From Eunapius fragilis (taxonomy: Eukaryota; Porifera; Demospongiae; Spongillida; Spongillidae): DNA of 64,000 nucleotides. This document shows positions 24,297 through 34,626 of the stretch, piece by piece (position 1 is the first letter of the stretch; each line of letters opens with the position of its first letter). The translations under genes were made by a program, and so were the position numbers. Below the pieces are notes generated by a model, which saw only the letters and a program-made list of their open reading frames with translations, searched no databases and had not been told where the DNA came from. The stretch spans positions 17,190,234 through 17,254,233 of the forward strand of contig OY811971.1 of assembly GCA_963681505.1 (NCBI GenBank), given 5' to 3'.

Positions 24297-25205
24297 ATAA
24301 CAAGTTAAGAAAAACATTCTCTAACGAGAAAGTTGGTGGGATATAGGAAATGGAGGCGATGGTGGTGTTAAAAGGAAGGGAACAAGGTTTTGAGAAAAGG
24401 GTATAATGAGACAAAAATCCTATATTTAGCACTTCTTTTGGTTTTTACATGTACATGTGCTAAATATAGGATTTTTGTCTCATTACCCTTTTTTCATAAC
24501 CTTGTTCCCTTCCTTTTAACACCACCATTGCCTCCAATTCCTATATCCCACCACTTTTCTCGTTTGTGAATATTTTTCTTAACTTGTTTCCTCTTTTTTT
24601 TTCATTATCATTTTTTATCGATTATTTATACTGGCAAGTGCCCCTCCCCCCTCCACCCCTCCACATCAATTACCGTCACGAGCAGACGCCCGCTTTTGTT
24701 TGGGATCACTGTAAGGAACGCGGGAGAATTCTAACACGTCCTCTTTTATTTGCACAATTCTAAATATACGTAAATGTCGCCATGGGAACGCTTTACTACG
24801 CATTACGTAATGATTACGTATGTCAGTTTTATGCTTTATTCATACATTTGATACTTGAAGATGGCCTTTCAGGAGATTCTAAGGCGATTGGTAAAATTGG
24901 CGCTCTTTGAAACCATTCCTATCCGGAGTTATACTCACCCGATAATTAGAAGAAGGCGACGACGGAGAAGAATTGGCATGGGGACGAGGTAAAACACGAA
25001 CTTTTTTGTTCTCTTAAAGCAAACAGTTTGAAGACTGGAACAAAACATTGAAATGACCGCTTTTGCGTTCTGGATCGATAGGAACAAAGAGCTAAACTAT
25101 CCGTTTCTTACTACGCGAGTTATATACGCTGGTCGCGTTTTTTTAATGATTTCACGACCCCGGTCAATTCCAATATAGGAACTACTATCGTAGTTCTTGA
25201 TTTGA
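24297..25205 (+). mobile_element. composite hairpin element C1 (hairpin plus conserved module)
   Basis: Absent from the duplicate at about 61998-62002, so its limits are visible as an insertion of about 0.9 kb. It comprises a 290-bp hairpin (24299-24588), a 250-bp spacer and the roughly 350-bp module (24840-25200) that recurs near other hairpins (blocks GATTCTAAGGCGATTGGT, GAGTTATAC, GTCGCGTTTTTTTAATGA). No ORF is present in this copy. Confidence 0.75.
24299..24588. repeat. long hairpin M1 (foldback family M)
   Basis: The ends ACAAGTTAAGAAAAAC and GTATTTTTCTTAACTTGTT-like pair, followed inward by GAGAAAGTTGGTGGGATATAGG-type sequence, arms of about 130 bp, and a centre framed by CCTATATTTAGCAC and GTGCTAAATATAGG. 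Arms within this copy match each other far better than they match arms of other copies. Confidence 0.88.
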
Positions 25206-25744
25206 TTATTTGTAACTATTCAAGGGAATTAACAAAAGCACATAATTTAAGAGCATAAGAGGGCGATCAAATTGAGTGTCATTATGCAGTATGGGAGGTC
25301 TAAGTCTAAAGCCTCTTTTCCTATTCAACTGCACCAATGGGCATTTGCAATGTTTCAATCAAGGCCATATGCCATCTCTACAAAATTCATACTTTTTCGA
25401 AAGGGCTGGGGCTTATATGTAGTGCTTTGATATAGCATTATATTAGGGCGCCATCACCTCTCTGTGGGAATGCAGCAAGTGTATACAATTCTGGGCTGGG
25501 AGAAAATCGTGAAATAGTTCATTTCTAACCTATCGAGCATAAGAAGAGAGTCAAATAGTAAAAAACATGACACATGTGTACACCTCAACTCCTTACAACT
25601 ACTGCTTAAAAGAGCTAAAACTAATTTCATAACAAGCAGTTCATTAGTGTCATTGTCGTCACTAAAAATACTTGGCTATCTCGAACCTTTGCTATCACTG
25701 ATCCTGTAGTGGATAAAGAATTAGTTAACATTCTAGTACTCAGA

Positions 25745-25745
<1 letters not shown>

Positions 25746-25812
<67 letters not shown>
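25746..25812. repeat. (CA)n microsatellite in segmental duplicate 1
   Basis: About 33 CA units. The orthologous site in duplicate 2 (about 62555-62570) has about eight, showing length change after the duplication. Confidence 0.95.
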
Positions 25813-25814
<2 letters not shown>

Positions 25815-25964
25815 AACGCACAATAAGTTTAAATTATGTATCTTATAGTTAAAGTTACGTTCGTTGATAGATAATAGTCTGGGGACCCGATCAATTAGAG
25901 AGGTCCCCTCCCCTGGGCTATCTGTAGGTAGTTTGATCAGTGGATGATGATGGCGATGATGAGA

Positions 25965-26020
25965 GTGGTGGTGGTGGTGGTGGTGGTGGTGGTGGTGGTG
26001 GTGGTGTTGGTGGTGGTGAT
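25965..26020. repeat. (GGT)n microsatellite
   Basis: GGT units with TTGG and GATGAT interruptions, flanked by GATGATGG. It lies in a stretch absent from duplicate 2. Confidence 0.95.
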
Positions 26021-26454
26021 GATGATTAAGATGATGAGTCCCAAGGCCGTAGACATGGGTGAGGGGGAGGGGAAGGGCTTGTGTCCTCCGAAATTCTTCT
26101 ATGAGAATAATATTGACCGTATGAGGTGTAATTAGAATTAACCACTAGCTGTTGTGGGTAATCGCGTACGTCACTTGTCTAAAGTTCGTCAGGAAACAAG
26201 GTAGCGCATCCACAAAGGATCCATCGTTTGATTTGAACCCTTAGCGCATTAGCATGCTTAGGAGCCGTATGAATCGGGCTGAACTGTGATTATTTAGCCA
26301 ACAAATTTATGAACTGTATTAATGTCAGCGTCACATTTTGTTTGGAGTTTTCATTCTATTTAATTTGTATGAAGACCAGGTGTTATTTGCATGCACGCAT
26401 CCCTACAATTTGTGATTGAACTGCATGCATTAAATACCTCGATTAATGAATATC

Positions 26455-27080
26455 ACAAGTAAATAAGAACATTCTCTCTTAGAAAGTTGGTGGGATATAG
26501 GTTTTGCAGGCAAATAGTATACTGGTGTAAAAAGCAAGGAAACAAGTTTTATCAGATCGGAAAATGTAATAGTTCTATACTTCGACAAAGGCATATGCTG
26601 TTTCTGTGCTAAATATAGGACTATTACATTTTCCCTTCTGATAAAACTTGTTTCCTTGCATTTTACTCTAGTATACTATTTGCCTGCAAAACCTATATCC
26701 CATCAACTTTCTAAGAGAGAATTTTTATATTTACTAGTTTCCTTATTTAACACCCAAATAGGTACTTTTGCGTAATTAGACTTGATAAGACCGTATATAG
26801 GCTTTAGGCTTTTGTGTATCAAAGCCTAAGATCGACTATGGCGAGTCCTTCAGCAAATTCTAAATTTTCATTGCTTAAAAGTGTTCCTGTGAACGAGGAC
26901 GGCAGTATTTTTCGTTCTCGACAACCACGCGGTTCTACGACGTGAAACAAAAACGAAGCTACTCAGTTTTGACTTCTAGATCGATTGCCGCAACAGATTA
27001 GACGACCCGATCGTGTCGGGGTCAAAACCTCTCTAGCGAGACTTCCGATAATTATCAATCTGCGCGGTACTAAATAGACG
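26455..27080 (+). mobile_element. composite hairpin element C2
   Basis: Hairpin M2 (26455-26739: ACAAGTAAATAAGAACATTC at the left, GTATACTATTTGCC paired with GGCAAATAGTATAC in the arms) followed by a shortened module (26830-27060: GCGAGTCCTTCAGCAAATTC, GACAACCACGCGGTTCTACG). It is the same ancestral insertion as the one at 62710-63450 because the flanks are shared by the segmental duplication. Confidence 0.8.
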
Positions 27081-27121
27081 TATATACCAGTCAGTTTAAT
27101 TGTGCATATTCATATATATAT

Positions 27122-27343
27122 ATGGAGTCGAGGCATTCAAGTTTCACATTATTTCATATTCGAAGAGACACCTATGTCCTCTACAACTTCTTTCTTATGC
27201 ACTGGAAATTACCCTGTCCATCATGGAGATACAGGGTCCTGAATTTTTAATTACGCGTACATTTTTATTGCACGCGTGGACTTTGATGCTCCTTCCTGGA
27301 AATTTTTATAATATGCGCTAGGTCCCTTTTCTTTGCCTCTACC

Positions 27344-27347
<4 letters not shown>
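27122..27347. mobile_element. MITE with ATATGGRGTCGAGGCA termini, copy in duplicate 1
   Basis: Left end TATGGAGTCGAGGCA and right end TTTGCCTCTACCCCATA are imperfect inverted repeats in TA-rich flanks. The same insertion is at 63518-63727. A (TA)n tract (27347-27395) directly follows. Confidence 0.65.
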
Positions 27348-27398
<51 letters not shown>

Positions 27399-27419
27399 TA
27401 TAATATATATACATATATA

Positions 27420-27674
27420 TGGGACAGTGTCCAGCTAAATCACCCTTATGGTACTTTTTCAAAATTTCCAGGACAAGCAAAAGAAAATTAACGCTCGCAT
27501 TGAAATGTATGGCTAATTATAAATTCGGCGCCTAATTACTTTGTAAGGGATAGTCCGATTTAGGATGCGTAAGCTAGGACCATTTGACAGAAGCTCATGG
27601 GTGTTCAAGGAAAATCAAAAAGTTTGAAAACTTGAAAAAGTAGCCAGAAGGGTGATTCTGTTGAACACTGTCCC
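27420..27674. mobile_element. MITE of the GGGACAGTGTCC family
   Basis: Left end GGGACAGTGTCCAGCTAAAT, right end GTTGAACACTGTCCC: inverted termini with CACCCTT next to them. Relatives are at 27681-27780 and 33721-33946. Confidence 0.75.
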
Positions 27675-27714
27675 ATATATGGGACAGTGTCCAACAGAAT
27701 CACCCTTCTGGCTA
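27641..27714. repeat. 74-bp near-perfect palindrome
   Basis: TAGCCAGAAGGGTGATTCTG on the left is repeated as its exact reverse complement on the right; only one mismatch was seen in 37 paired positions. It arises where the right end of one MITE abuts the left end of the next. Confidence 0.92.
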
Positions 27715-27780
27715 GTTTCTGGCTTGTTCTGGAAATTTTGGAAAAGTACCAAAAGGGTGATTTAGCTGGACACTGTCCCA
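27681..27780. mobile_element. internally deleted MITE of the GGGACAGTGTCC family
   Basis: Both ends are present (GGGACAGTGTCCAACAGAAT and TTTAGCTGGACACTGTCCC) but only about 100 bp remain. Confidence 0.7.
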
Positions 27781-28046
27781 TATTAATTATCGTATATACT
27801 AGTAATTTCTCCATTACACGTAAAATTCACATCAACATATACTTTCATGAAATATCCATAAACGATTCCATATTTATATCAGCACTTATTTTTATCATTG
27901 TTTTAGCATGCACTGGTTATGGCCGGATCAATTATAAAACAAATAAGGAAAAAGTTAAACCGCCTGGGCATTGGGGAAGCGTGCTCTCCCACACTCCTCT
28001 CTATGGGTGGGAGGGGGGGTATGCACCCTCCCGCATTCTGTATTAG

Positions 28047-28074
<28 letters not shown>
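28047..28074. repeat. 28-bp poly-C tract
   Basis: Uninterrupted C run; the minus strand is a G homopolymer able to form G-quadruplexes. Confidence 0.97.
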
Positions 28075-28077
<3 letters not shown>

Positions 28078-28450
28078 TCTTTGAAAGTTGTCTAAGGCCA
28101 TGGGTTCTAAGCAATGCATGGCATGGCAGGGCACAAGATACCATTGGAGGTGCATGGTCCCTTGAAAACGAAAAGAGTTTATCGTCGTGGCCATTTTGCC
28201 CTCTTTGTTGCGTCGTTATATCCTGTTCTATTATTACATTACTTCATAGCACGAGAGACTATGGGTTTAGTTTCATCTTTAGAAGTTATTTGTCAAATCG
28301 ATGGCAGTTAATTCAATGTGCATCAATTGGAGATACTGGTGTCTACCTAATCAGCCGTTTATGGTCTTGAGGAGTTTTTTTATTTGTAAGAAGTTACGTA
28401 GCCCACGCCACAGACATATAAGTAAATATGTGCACTATTAATTGTTTTAC

Positions 28451-28732
28451 AGTGTTGGATTGAGCTTACTTAAGTTGGGAATTGCCCAAAATTAGTAGTC
28501 GGGTCGCTCCCAACTAGATTAAGCTGTGTTACCGAGTGAGCATATCCGAATGTCGTGCTAGTGTTATGCATGAGTAGCCAAAAAGAAGTCATTATTACAA
28601 TGCATACAGTTACATATATATGCACCAGAGATCACATGAGTTTCAGCCCGGCTGGTGCCAGCACATACACGCATGCGCATATACATAAAATTAAGTGCGC
28701 TAAAATAGTTATATATGTTCATTCACAACACT
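28451..28732 (-). mobile_element. 3' LTR of a Ty3/gypsy element
   Basis: Read on the minus strand it begins AGTGTTGTGAATG and ends CCAACACT, giving 7-bp inverted termini (AGTGTTG/CAACACT). It is preceded by a polypurine tract (GAAGGGGGT, plus-strand 28733-28741), the normal plus-strand primer site for reverse transcription. The 5' LTR is not in the window. Confidence 0.75.
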
Positions 28733-28772
28733 ACCCCCTTCGTTGAAAGAGGAGGCCACCGGTCTGAATGCA

Positions 28773-29800
28773 TTATAAGCGATCGGGTGGGCGTCGGATC
28801 CGCGCCGGATATCTTCGGGGCGGAGGCTCCTCAGCAGCCACAGTGGGTACAGCTGGCTGTTCAACTTGGGTTGGTGCCTCGATCGGTTGCTGTTCCGTGT
28901 TACGGTGAACTGCCGGTTCCTCCCGTTCATCCTCATCATCCACATCAAACAGCTGCAAAGTCGTTCCCGGACGTCTTGGACCTCTGGAGTATTCCTGAGT
29001 TGCATTAGGCTCTGGTTCTTGACGATTAATGTCATTGGAATCAACGTCATCAGAACGAATACCCTTAGGGCAGGGTTTAAGACGATCAAAATGCACCACC
29101 AGCCTACGTCTTCTTCTGGATCTACTCCCTCGTTGATCCTGAATCCGGTACACCGCTGCAGAGAGTCGTTTTACCACCTTATAAGGTCCCGACCAGGGAG
29201 AATGAAGCTTCCTGGATTTTCCTTTGGGAACAGCAGGGTTATGTAACCACACCAAGTCACCTGGGTCATAAGGTTTTCCGTGGATCTTTTGGTCGTAGAA
29301 ATCCTTCATCCTTTCTGTATTAGTGTTCAGGTTTCTTCGAGCAACATCAAAAGCCTTTTGCAGGGTGTCTTTCAATCTCCTTGTATATTCATGTTGAGGC
29401 AAAGGTTCCTCAGGTACACAACCATACGCGATATCTACTGGGAGCTTTGCGTCACGACCAAACATCAGGTAAAAGGGCGAAAATCCTGTAGAAGGATGAA
29501 CTGAGGTATTATACGCCATGCACATCTTCTTTAAATGCGATTTCCATTGCGTGGGGTGGTCATGAACAGTTGCGGCCAGCATATTAATCAACGTACGGTT
29601 GAAGCGTTCAACCAGACCGTCCGACTGCGGGTGATATGGCGTTGTGCGGGTCTTTTTAATCTGCAACAGACGACACACTTCTCTCATAACGTCAGCTTCA
29701 AACTGACGTCCTTGATCGGAATGGAGCTGTAGAGGAATAGAAAATCTACAAAAGCACTCGTCAATTTATTTATCTGCAACCGTTACCGCCATGGGGTGTG
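28773..29800 (-). pseudogene. Ty3/gypsy integrase C-terminal region, 5'-truncated
   Basis: The minus-strand frame of 304 residues starts inside the integrase. It continues upstream to HSDQGRQFEADV, which holds the second catalytic Asp, and further to TVADK where a TAA stop interrupts. The third catalytic Glu lies in TPYHPQSDGLVERFNRTL. Next come a GPY/F module (WSGPYKVV) and a basic, Pro/Glu-rich tail ending near the polypurine tract. Coding similarity ends at about 29800, so gag, protease, reverse transcriptase and the 5' LTR are missing. The copy cannot transpose by itself. Confidence 0.9.
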
Positions 29801-30152
29801 TGGTGTCTTTCCATTGCCATTGGGCTGGATCATGCAATGGCTTGTGTAGACACGTGGGGGCACACTGTACAGTGGTGAGACTGGTATGACAGGAGTATTA
29901 TGGTGGCAGAATGTGTTTTTTTTTTTGGAGGGGTGGGGTACTCTTAGTTTGGCAGATAAGGTAGCACCAACGCTCATGGCATGTATCCACCTATGCTCAA
30001 AATTCGTTCAGTCCACTTAAATATTTCAACATGTCACTCGTTTACTGTTTAACATTTACAAACCTTTAAGCGGTAGCTCTATGTGAATGAGATTTTGCCC
30101 AGTAATGTTCAGTGGGAAGTGGTGTGGGTAGAGGGGGGGAGGGGGGGAAGGA

Positions 30153-30174
30153 GGGGGGGGGGGGGGGGGGGGGG
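30153..30174. repeat. 22-bp poly-G tract with flanking G-rich sequence
   Basis: Preceded by G7-A-G7 runs (30130-30150). Confidence 0.95.
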
Positions 30175-30649
30175 AGGAAGAAGTTAATACCCACTGCTGT
30201 GTTGGCATATTATCAGTCAGTGTACCTCTGTTCTGCATACATAGTCTGTGGTAACAACTTTGTTTTAACCGGCAGTGCATAGATCAGCTGAACACACTTG
30301 TGTGTCACCATAACACCCCTCAAACCAAACATGCCTCGTGCCTTTTTTTAACAGTGTAATCGTTTAGATGTTTGCAGCTTATAATTGTAAGACATTTTTA
30401 AATTTACAGACAATTGTAAATTTACGGAATTAACTATCCCTCAAGCGTGAATATGGCTTCTGTTTGTTCTGTCAGTACTGCATTACCTTTGAAACATGCT
30501 AGTTCCCATGACTGAATAAGACTTCAGTTTGTTCTGTCAGTAGTTCTTCATTAGCATGGTTCCAAGGGCTGTGTGGTCACATTAAATGGATCTTCATGAT
30601 GACTGATACAGGTGTCGATGCAGAATCAATAACACACTGCAGGACATAT

Positions 30650-30775
30650 ATATTCTCTATACGAGAATGTTGGTGGTATATAGGAATCAAAGATGATGGT
30701 GGAAGGGGACAAAGTTTCTGATTGAAAAGGAAAAATGAAATAGACCTATATTAGCAACATGCATATGCCAGGTCA
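30650..30775 (+). mobile_element. partial hairpin of family M (one arm)
   Basis: ATTCTCTATACGAGAATGTT, GGTGGTATATAGG and ATAGACCTATATTAGCA match the left arm. The sequence then passes directly into the LINE remnant at about 30777. Confidence 0.6.
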
Positions 30776-30776
30776 C

Positions 30777-31745
30777 CATGCTTGATGTTATAACAGTTGA
30801 CACGGTCCTAGCAGTCCCTCCACATCAACATACTTTGTCCAAAAAGCTGGAGCATCAAATATTCCAGTTTCTCCTGTCCTCGGCTTCTCCTGTAAAACAA
30901 GGCACGTCTCATATCTGTGTCTGCTTCACATGCAAGTTCCTGGATCTCTGTGGTCCCTTCTACGAGCCTTGGTCATCATCTTGATCCTGCTGAATGTCAA
31001 ACAGCCAACAAATGGTGGCTTGGCATGGACACACCCGGAGGCTCTGTTTGTCCTTTCTGCTCTGGCAATGCCCTGGACCCTCTTGGACACAATGCCATCT
31101 CTTTTAGACATGGTGGGTTTGTTGTTCTACGTCATAACCACCTCCGTTACACAAATAGCCAACTTCTGTCACCGTGCCCACCTTTCGGTGAAAGTGGAAA
31201 TGGGACACGGGCTATTCCCAAGTCATTCTAATTCCCGTCCAGATGACATCCTTGTTCAGGGCTGGGATAGGGGTTGCCCTGCAGCCTTTGATGTGACAGT
31301 GACCTCTCCTCTCACTCCAGCCATCTTGGAGGAGACTAGTGCCTCGGCAGGTGCTGCAGCTCACATCACTGAAACTAGAAAGCACTCAGCCAATGATGCC
31401 AAGTGTGAGGAGTTGGGCTGGGTGTGCATCCCATTGGCTGTGGAATCCTATGGCAATTGGGGGATGAAGGCTCGTTCCACTCTCAAACGCTTGGCCTCTC
31501 TAATTGCCATCTATGAGTCACGCATAATGGCTTCGGTGTCGTCAGTGCTTTATGGCCACCTCAACTTATCTTTAGTTAGGTCAGTAGCAAGAGCCATAAT
31601 GGGTAGGGAGTCTATGGGAGTTGGTTGTTAGGCTGTTTATGCATACATAATGTGTAGATAGTGTGTATTAGTTCTATTGTATACTTTTACTCAGTGTGTT
31701 GATTCCATGCATTGTATTCCTTTGAAAATTTATTAAAAATCGAAT
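30777..31745 (+). pseudogene. LINE 3' end with R2-type (REL) endonuclease domain, 5'-truncated
   Basis: Frames at 30778-30984, 30917-31231 and 30930-31631 are pieces of one protein joined by frameshifts. In order: a Cys/His cluster (CPFC with DPLGHNAISFRHGG, then LRHNHLR) and RPDDILVQGW followed by AAFDVTVTSPL, then conserved LGWVCIPLAVESYG. The zinc knuckle followed by an (R/K)PD-x(about 15)-D motif is the arrangement of restriction-like endonucleases in early-branching LINEs such as R2. One expected zinc ligand (Cys after GHNAIS) reads Phe. The reverse transcriptase is absent, as in a typical 5'-truncated insertion. The 3' end is probably near TTTATTAAAAATCG (about 31730). Confidence 0.75.
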
Positions 31746-32490
31746 ACTATAACTTCCAACGTACCGAACGTACGCGTAACAAATTCATATACTCGCCCTT
31801 GCGTCTATTGGTTTCTAGGGACGCGTATAGCAACCAATAGTAACGACCACCTCCCACACACAAACGTCCATAGGAACGTGTACTTAGCGACCATCCACAA
31901 AACCTAGGAGGTAATAATGTCATCACATGCAGTAACAATTAAAGCAACGCTATTGTGGTTCCCTTTCAAGTCTCACCGTACAGGCTGAGAACATGTAGTT
32001 CCTATCAGATTCCAGGAAGTATTTATATTACGCGGCCCGGGCATGTTGTAGAGGGAGCGTAGTAACCGTATGTTAGACCTGGTGGTGGTAGATTACAGAA
32101 TATAACTTATTGGAAGGGTCAGGGAACCATTTGTCATTACACGAATGCATATATGTATAAAGCTGCTCTTGGCGCGATGCCACAGGAGGATGCAAAGAGT
32201 GATCCTAGTGCGCGAACCGCGTCATAAAACAGTCGACGAACTTGATTGGGAGCATGGAGCATGCATCTTAAAGGCTATTAAAAAAATAATCAGCCCGAAC
32301 GGGTGCATATAATAATATGCCATATGGTCCAATCACGGTAGTGTCCACTCCATAGCATTCTGCTATGAGGTACTGCATAGCTGTCTGTCAGTCAGGTTAC
32401 ATGCACTTAACAACAGTTGTCTGCAGTTGTTTCCATTCCACAGCTGCATGTCTCAAGTTGTGTCCACTCCAACAGTACAGTCCACTCCAA
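31745..32490 (+). repeat. dispersed repeat family D, copy 2
   Basis: Matches 51838-52650 directly (AACAAATTCATATACTCGCC, AGCAACCAATAGTA, CCACACACAAACGT, GGCAACGCTATTGTGGTTC-like, GTAACCGTATGTT, AAGCTGCTCTTGGCGCGATG) and 23700-24180 in reverse. It ends in GTGTCCACTCC repeats. Confidence 0.8.
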
Positions 32491-32499
32491 CAGAATATG

Positions 32500-33060
32500 A
32501 TAAAACTGATATATGTAATCATTACGTAATGCCTAGTGTTGAATTGAAGCGTTCCCATGGCGAAATTTACGTATATGTAGAATTGTACAAACAAAAGAGG
32601 AGAGCAGACGACGAGTTAGAATTCTCCCGCGTTCCTTATAGTGATCCCAAACAATAGCGGACGTCTGCTCGTGACGGTAATTGAAGCGGGGGGGGGGGGG
32701 GGGGGGGGGGGGGAGGTAACATGCCAGTAGTAATAATCGATAAAAAATGATAATGAAAAAATTGAGGAAACAAGTAAAGAAAAACATTCTCTAACGAGAA
32801 AGTTGGTGGGATATAGGAATTGGAGGCAATGGTGGTGTAAAAAGGAAGAAAACAAGGTTTTGGGTAAAGATTAATGATACTAAAAATCCTATATTTAGCA
32901 CGTGTAAATGTAACAGAACCAAATGAAGTGCTAAATATAGGATTTTAGTATCATTTATCTTTTCCCAAAACCTTGTTTCCTTCCTTTTTACACCACTTTT
33001 GCCTCTAATTCCTATATCCCACCAACATTTTATCGTTAGAGAATGTTTTTCTTTACTTGT
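32500..33060 (-). mobile_element. composite hairpin element C3, inverted and truncated
   Basis: Hairpin M3 (32770-33060) with a spacer (32500-32770) matching the reverse complement of 24588-24850, including TTGGGATCACTGTAAGGAAC-type and ATTACGTAATGATTACG-type blocks. The module is missing; the element stops at repeat D. A 26-bp poly-G tract (32688-32713) lies in the spacer where C1 has a short C-rich run. Confidence 0.78.
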
Positions 33061-33069
33061 ATTCATAGC

Positions 33070-33720
33070 AAATCAGTCACCACAATTCGGTAAAATATGT
33101 CAGCTATGTATGGTGAGAAAACGGAACTTATTTAGCGTAACGTGAAGTCAAAAAATTGGGGGTAAAAAATTTATTCAGTTTAACAATATTTCAGTACCGC
33201 GTCCAATATAAAAAATCATATTTTGATTCTACATGTAATGATATCTATTTTTCTTAAATACTGTCCATAAGATTTTCAAGACAAGTTTTTAAAAATTTTG
33301 CCTTCTTACTGGAGCCATATTCATTACCCACTTACCTTGTGTAAGCAAAACAACTCGCTGAAGTAACTGTGAACCCATAGTTTACTTAGCAGCTGTAATT
33401 GGTAAAAGCGTTGCTCTACAACCTCATCGATAAGCCCTTTCCTTTGTTCCTAACTGCGGCGTTTTTATGTAAACGGTCAAGTGTTTTCAATGAATATAAT
33501 TAGCTGCTAATAGTGAAATAATGTTTATAATTATAATTCAACTCACTGAATTTTTTGTTAATTATAACGAGATGGGCTACAGGGCTAGTGAAACGTTCTT
33601 ATTGGACCCCAAAGGCACCTTTGAAAAAAAGAAATGGCACATTATTTTTAATTCCTCTATGCTGTCCCGGACTATAATATGCTGCAGGTACCACTAACTG
33701 AGATACAGAAATTCATCAAT
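33070..33720. other. no recognisable gene
   Basis: AT-rich sequence with short frames only. Confidence 0.5.
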
Positions 33721-33946
33721 GGTACAGTGTCCAGTACAATCGCCCTTGTGATACTTTTTCAAGACAAGGAAAAGAAAAGTAAAGTTCGCATTGAAATGTA
33801 TGGCTAATTATAAATTCAGTGTCTAAATTTTATGAAGGATAGTGCCCAATATGGGATGCGTAAGGCCCGTTTGATAGAAGCTCTTTGAATAACACTGAAA
33901 ATCAAAAAAACTATCCAGAAGCGTGATTCTGCTGGACACTGTCTCA
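33721..33946. mobile_element. MITE of the GGGACAGTGTCC family, diverged copy
   Basis: Left GGTACAGTGTCCAGTACAAT, right GATTCTGCTGGACACTGTCTC. The internal blocks GCATTGAAATGTATGGCTAA and GGGATGCGTAAG are shared with 27420-27674. Confidence 0.75.
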
Positions 33947-34626
33947 TATCTTTATAAGTATATGGAACGTTCCAGGTCTTGTGTGGATTTATACATCGAG
34001 AGTTACGTTAACTCTCACCATTGATTGAATACCTAGATTGAATACCTTACGGTACGGGATCGGAAACGCAATATCTAACGCCATAGAGTCGCGTGTTCTA
34101 TCATCGTTTCGCATGAATCTAATTAAGTTCGCGCGGGCTTTCTTGGTGTGAAACTGTTGAATCTGGCAAGACGAAGACATCAGAAGGTAAAATAGGCAGA
34201 TCACGATTCCCTAAAGTCTTGAGATGGTTTCTAATTCTTTTGGTTAGTTCATAAAAAATATATCTAAAGGTTTAGAATGCGTGTGATCACAAAACTAGTC
34301 GATCAAGCGTTGCCAAAGCGAAGTGAGATTTTGGGGCGAATTGCCATGGCAACAGGCAGGGTGTTCAAGCGACGAAGCATGCCTTATGAGAACGCCCAAT
34401 GAGTGAAGCGTGGCGTAGTGTTAGTTTGAAGAGAACAAGTCCTAAAATGACGAAAATACCTTCCGCGCCAGTCAAATTGTTGTATCACCATGGTGGATGG
34501 ACGTGGCTTCAAAGTTAGTTTTACGAGAAGAACAATGGCCAATAGGTGGCGTAGGGGGGGTTTGAAGCTTTCTGTACTCATAGAAGCGTACTTACAGCCC
34601 TGTATATGTGATGATTAAATTAGGAC

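Larger units (their letters stand above)
24186..28000 (+). repeat. segmental duplication, copy 1 (copy 2 at 61905-64000)
   Basis: Direct duplicate of the last 2.1 kb of the window, sharing TTGGGTACC-TATCTGTG, CTATTCAAGGGAATNAAC, the CA microsatellite context, a hairpin element and the 3' stretch ACGATTCCATATTTATATCA. Copy 1 is longer because it contains extra insertions: 24297-25205 (composite hairpin element), about 25875-26370 (unique sequence with a GGT repeat) and the MITE pair at 27420-27780. Confidence 0.85.

Noticed and set aside
28708..29504. Plus-strand frames over the gypsy integrase
   Set aside because: Shadows of the minus-strand integrase frame, which carries the family motifs.
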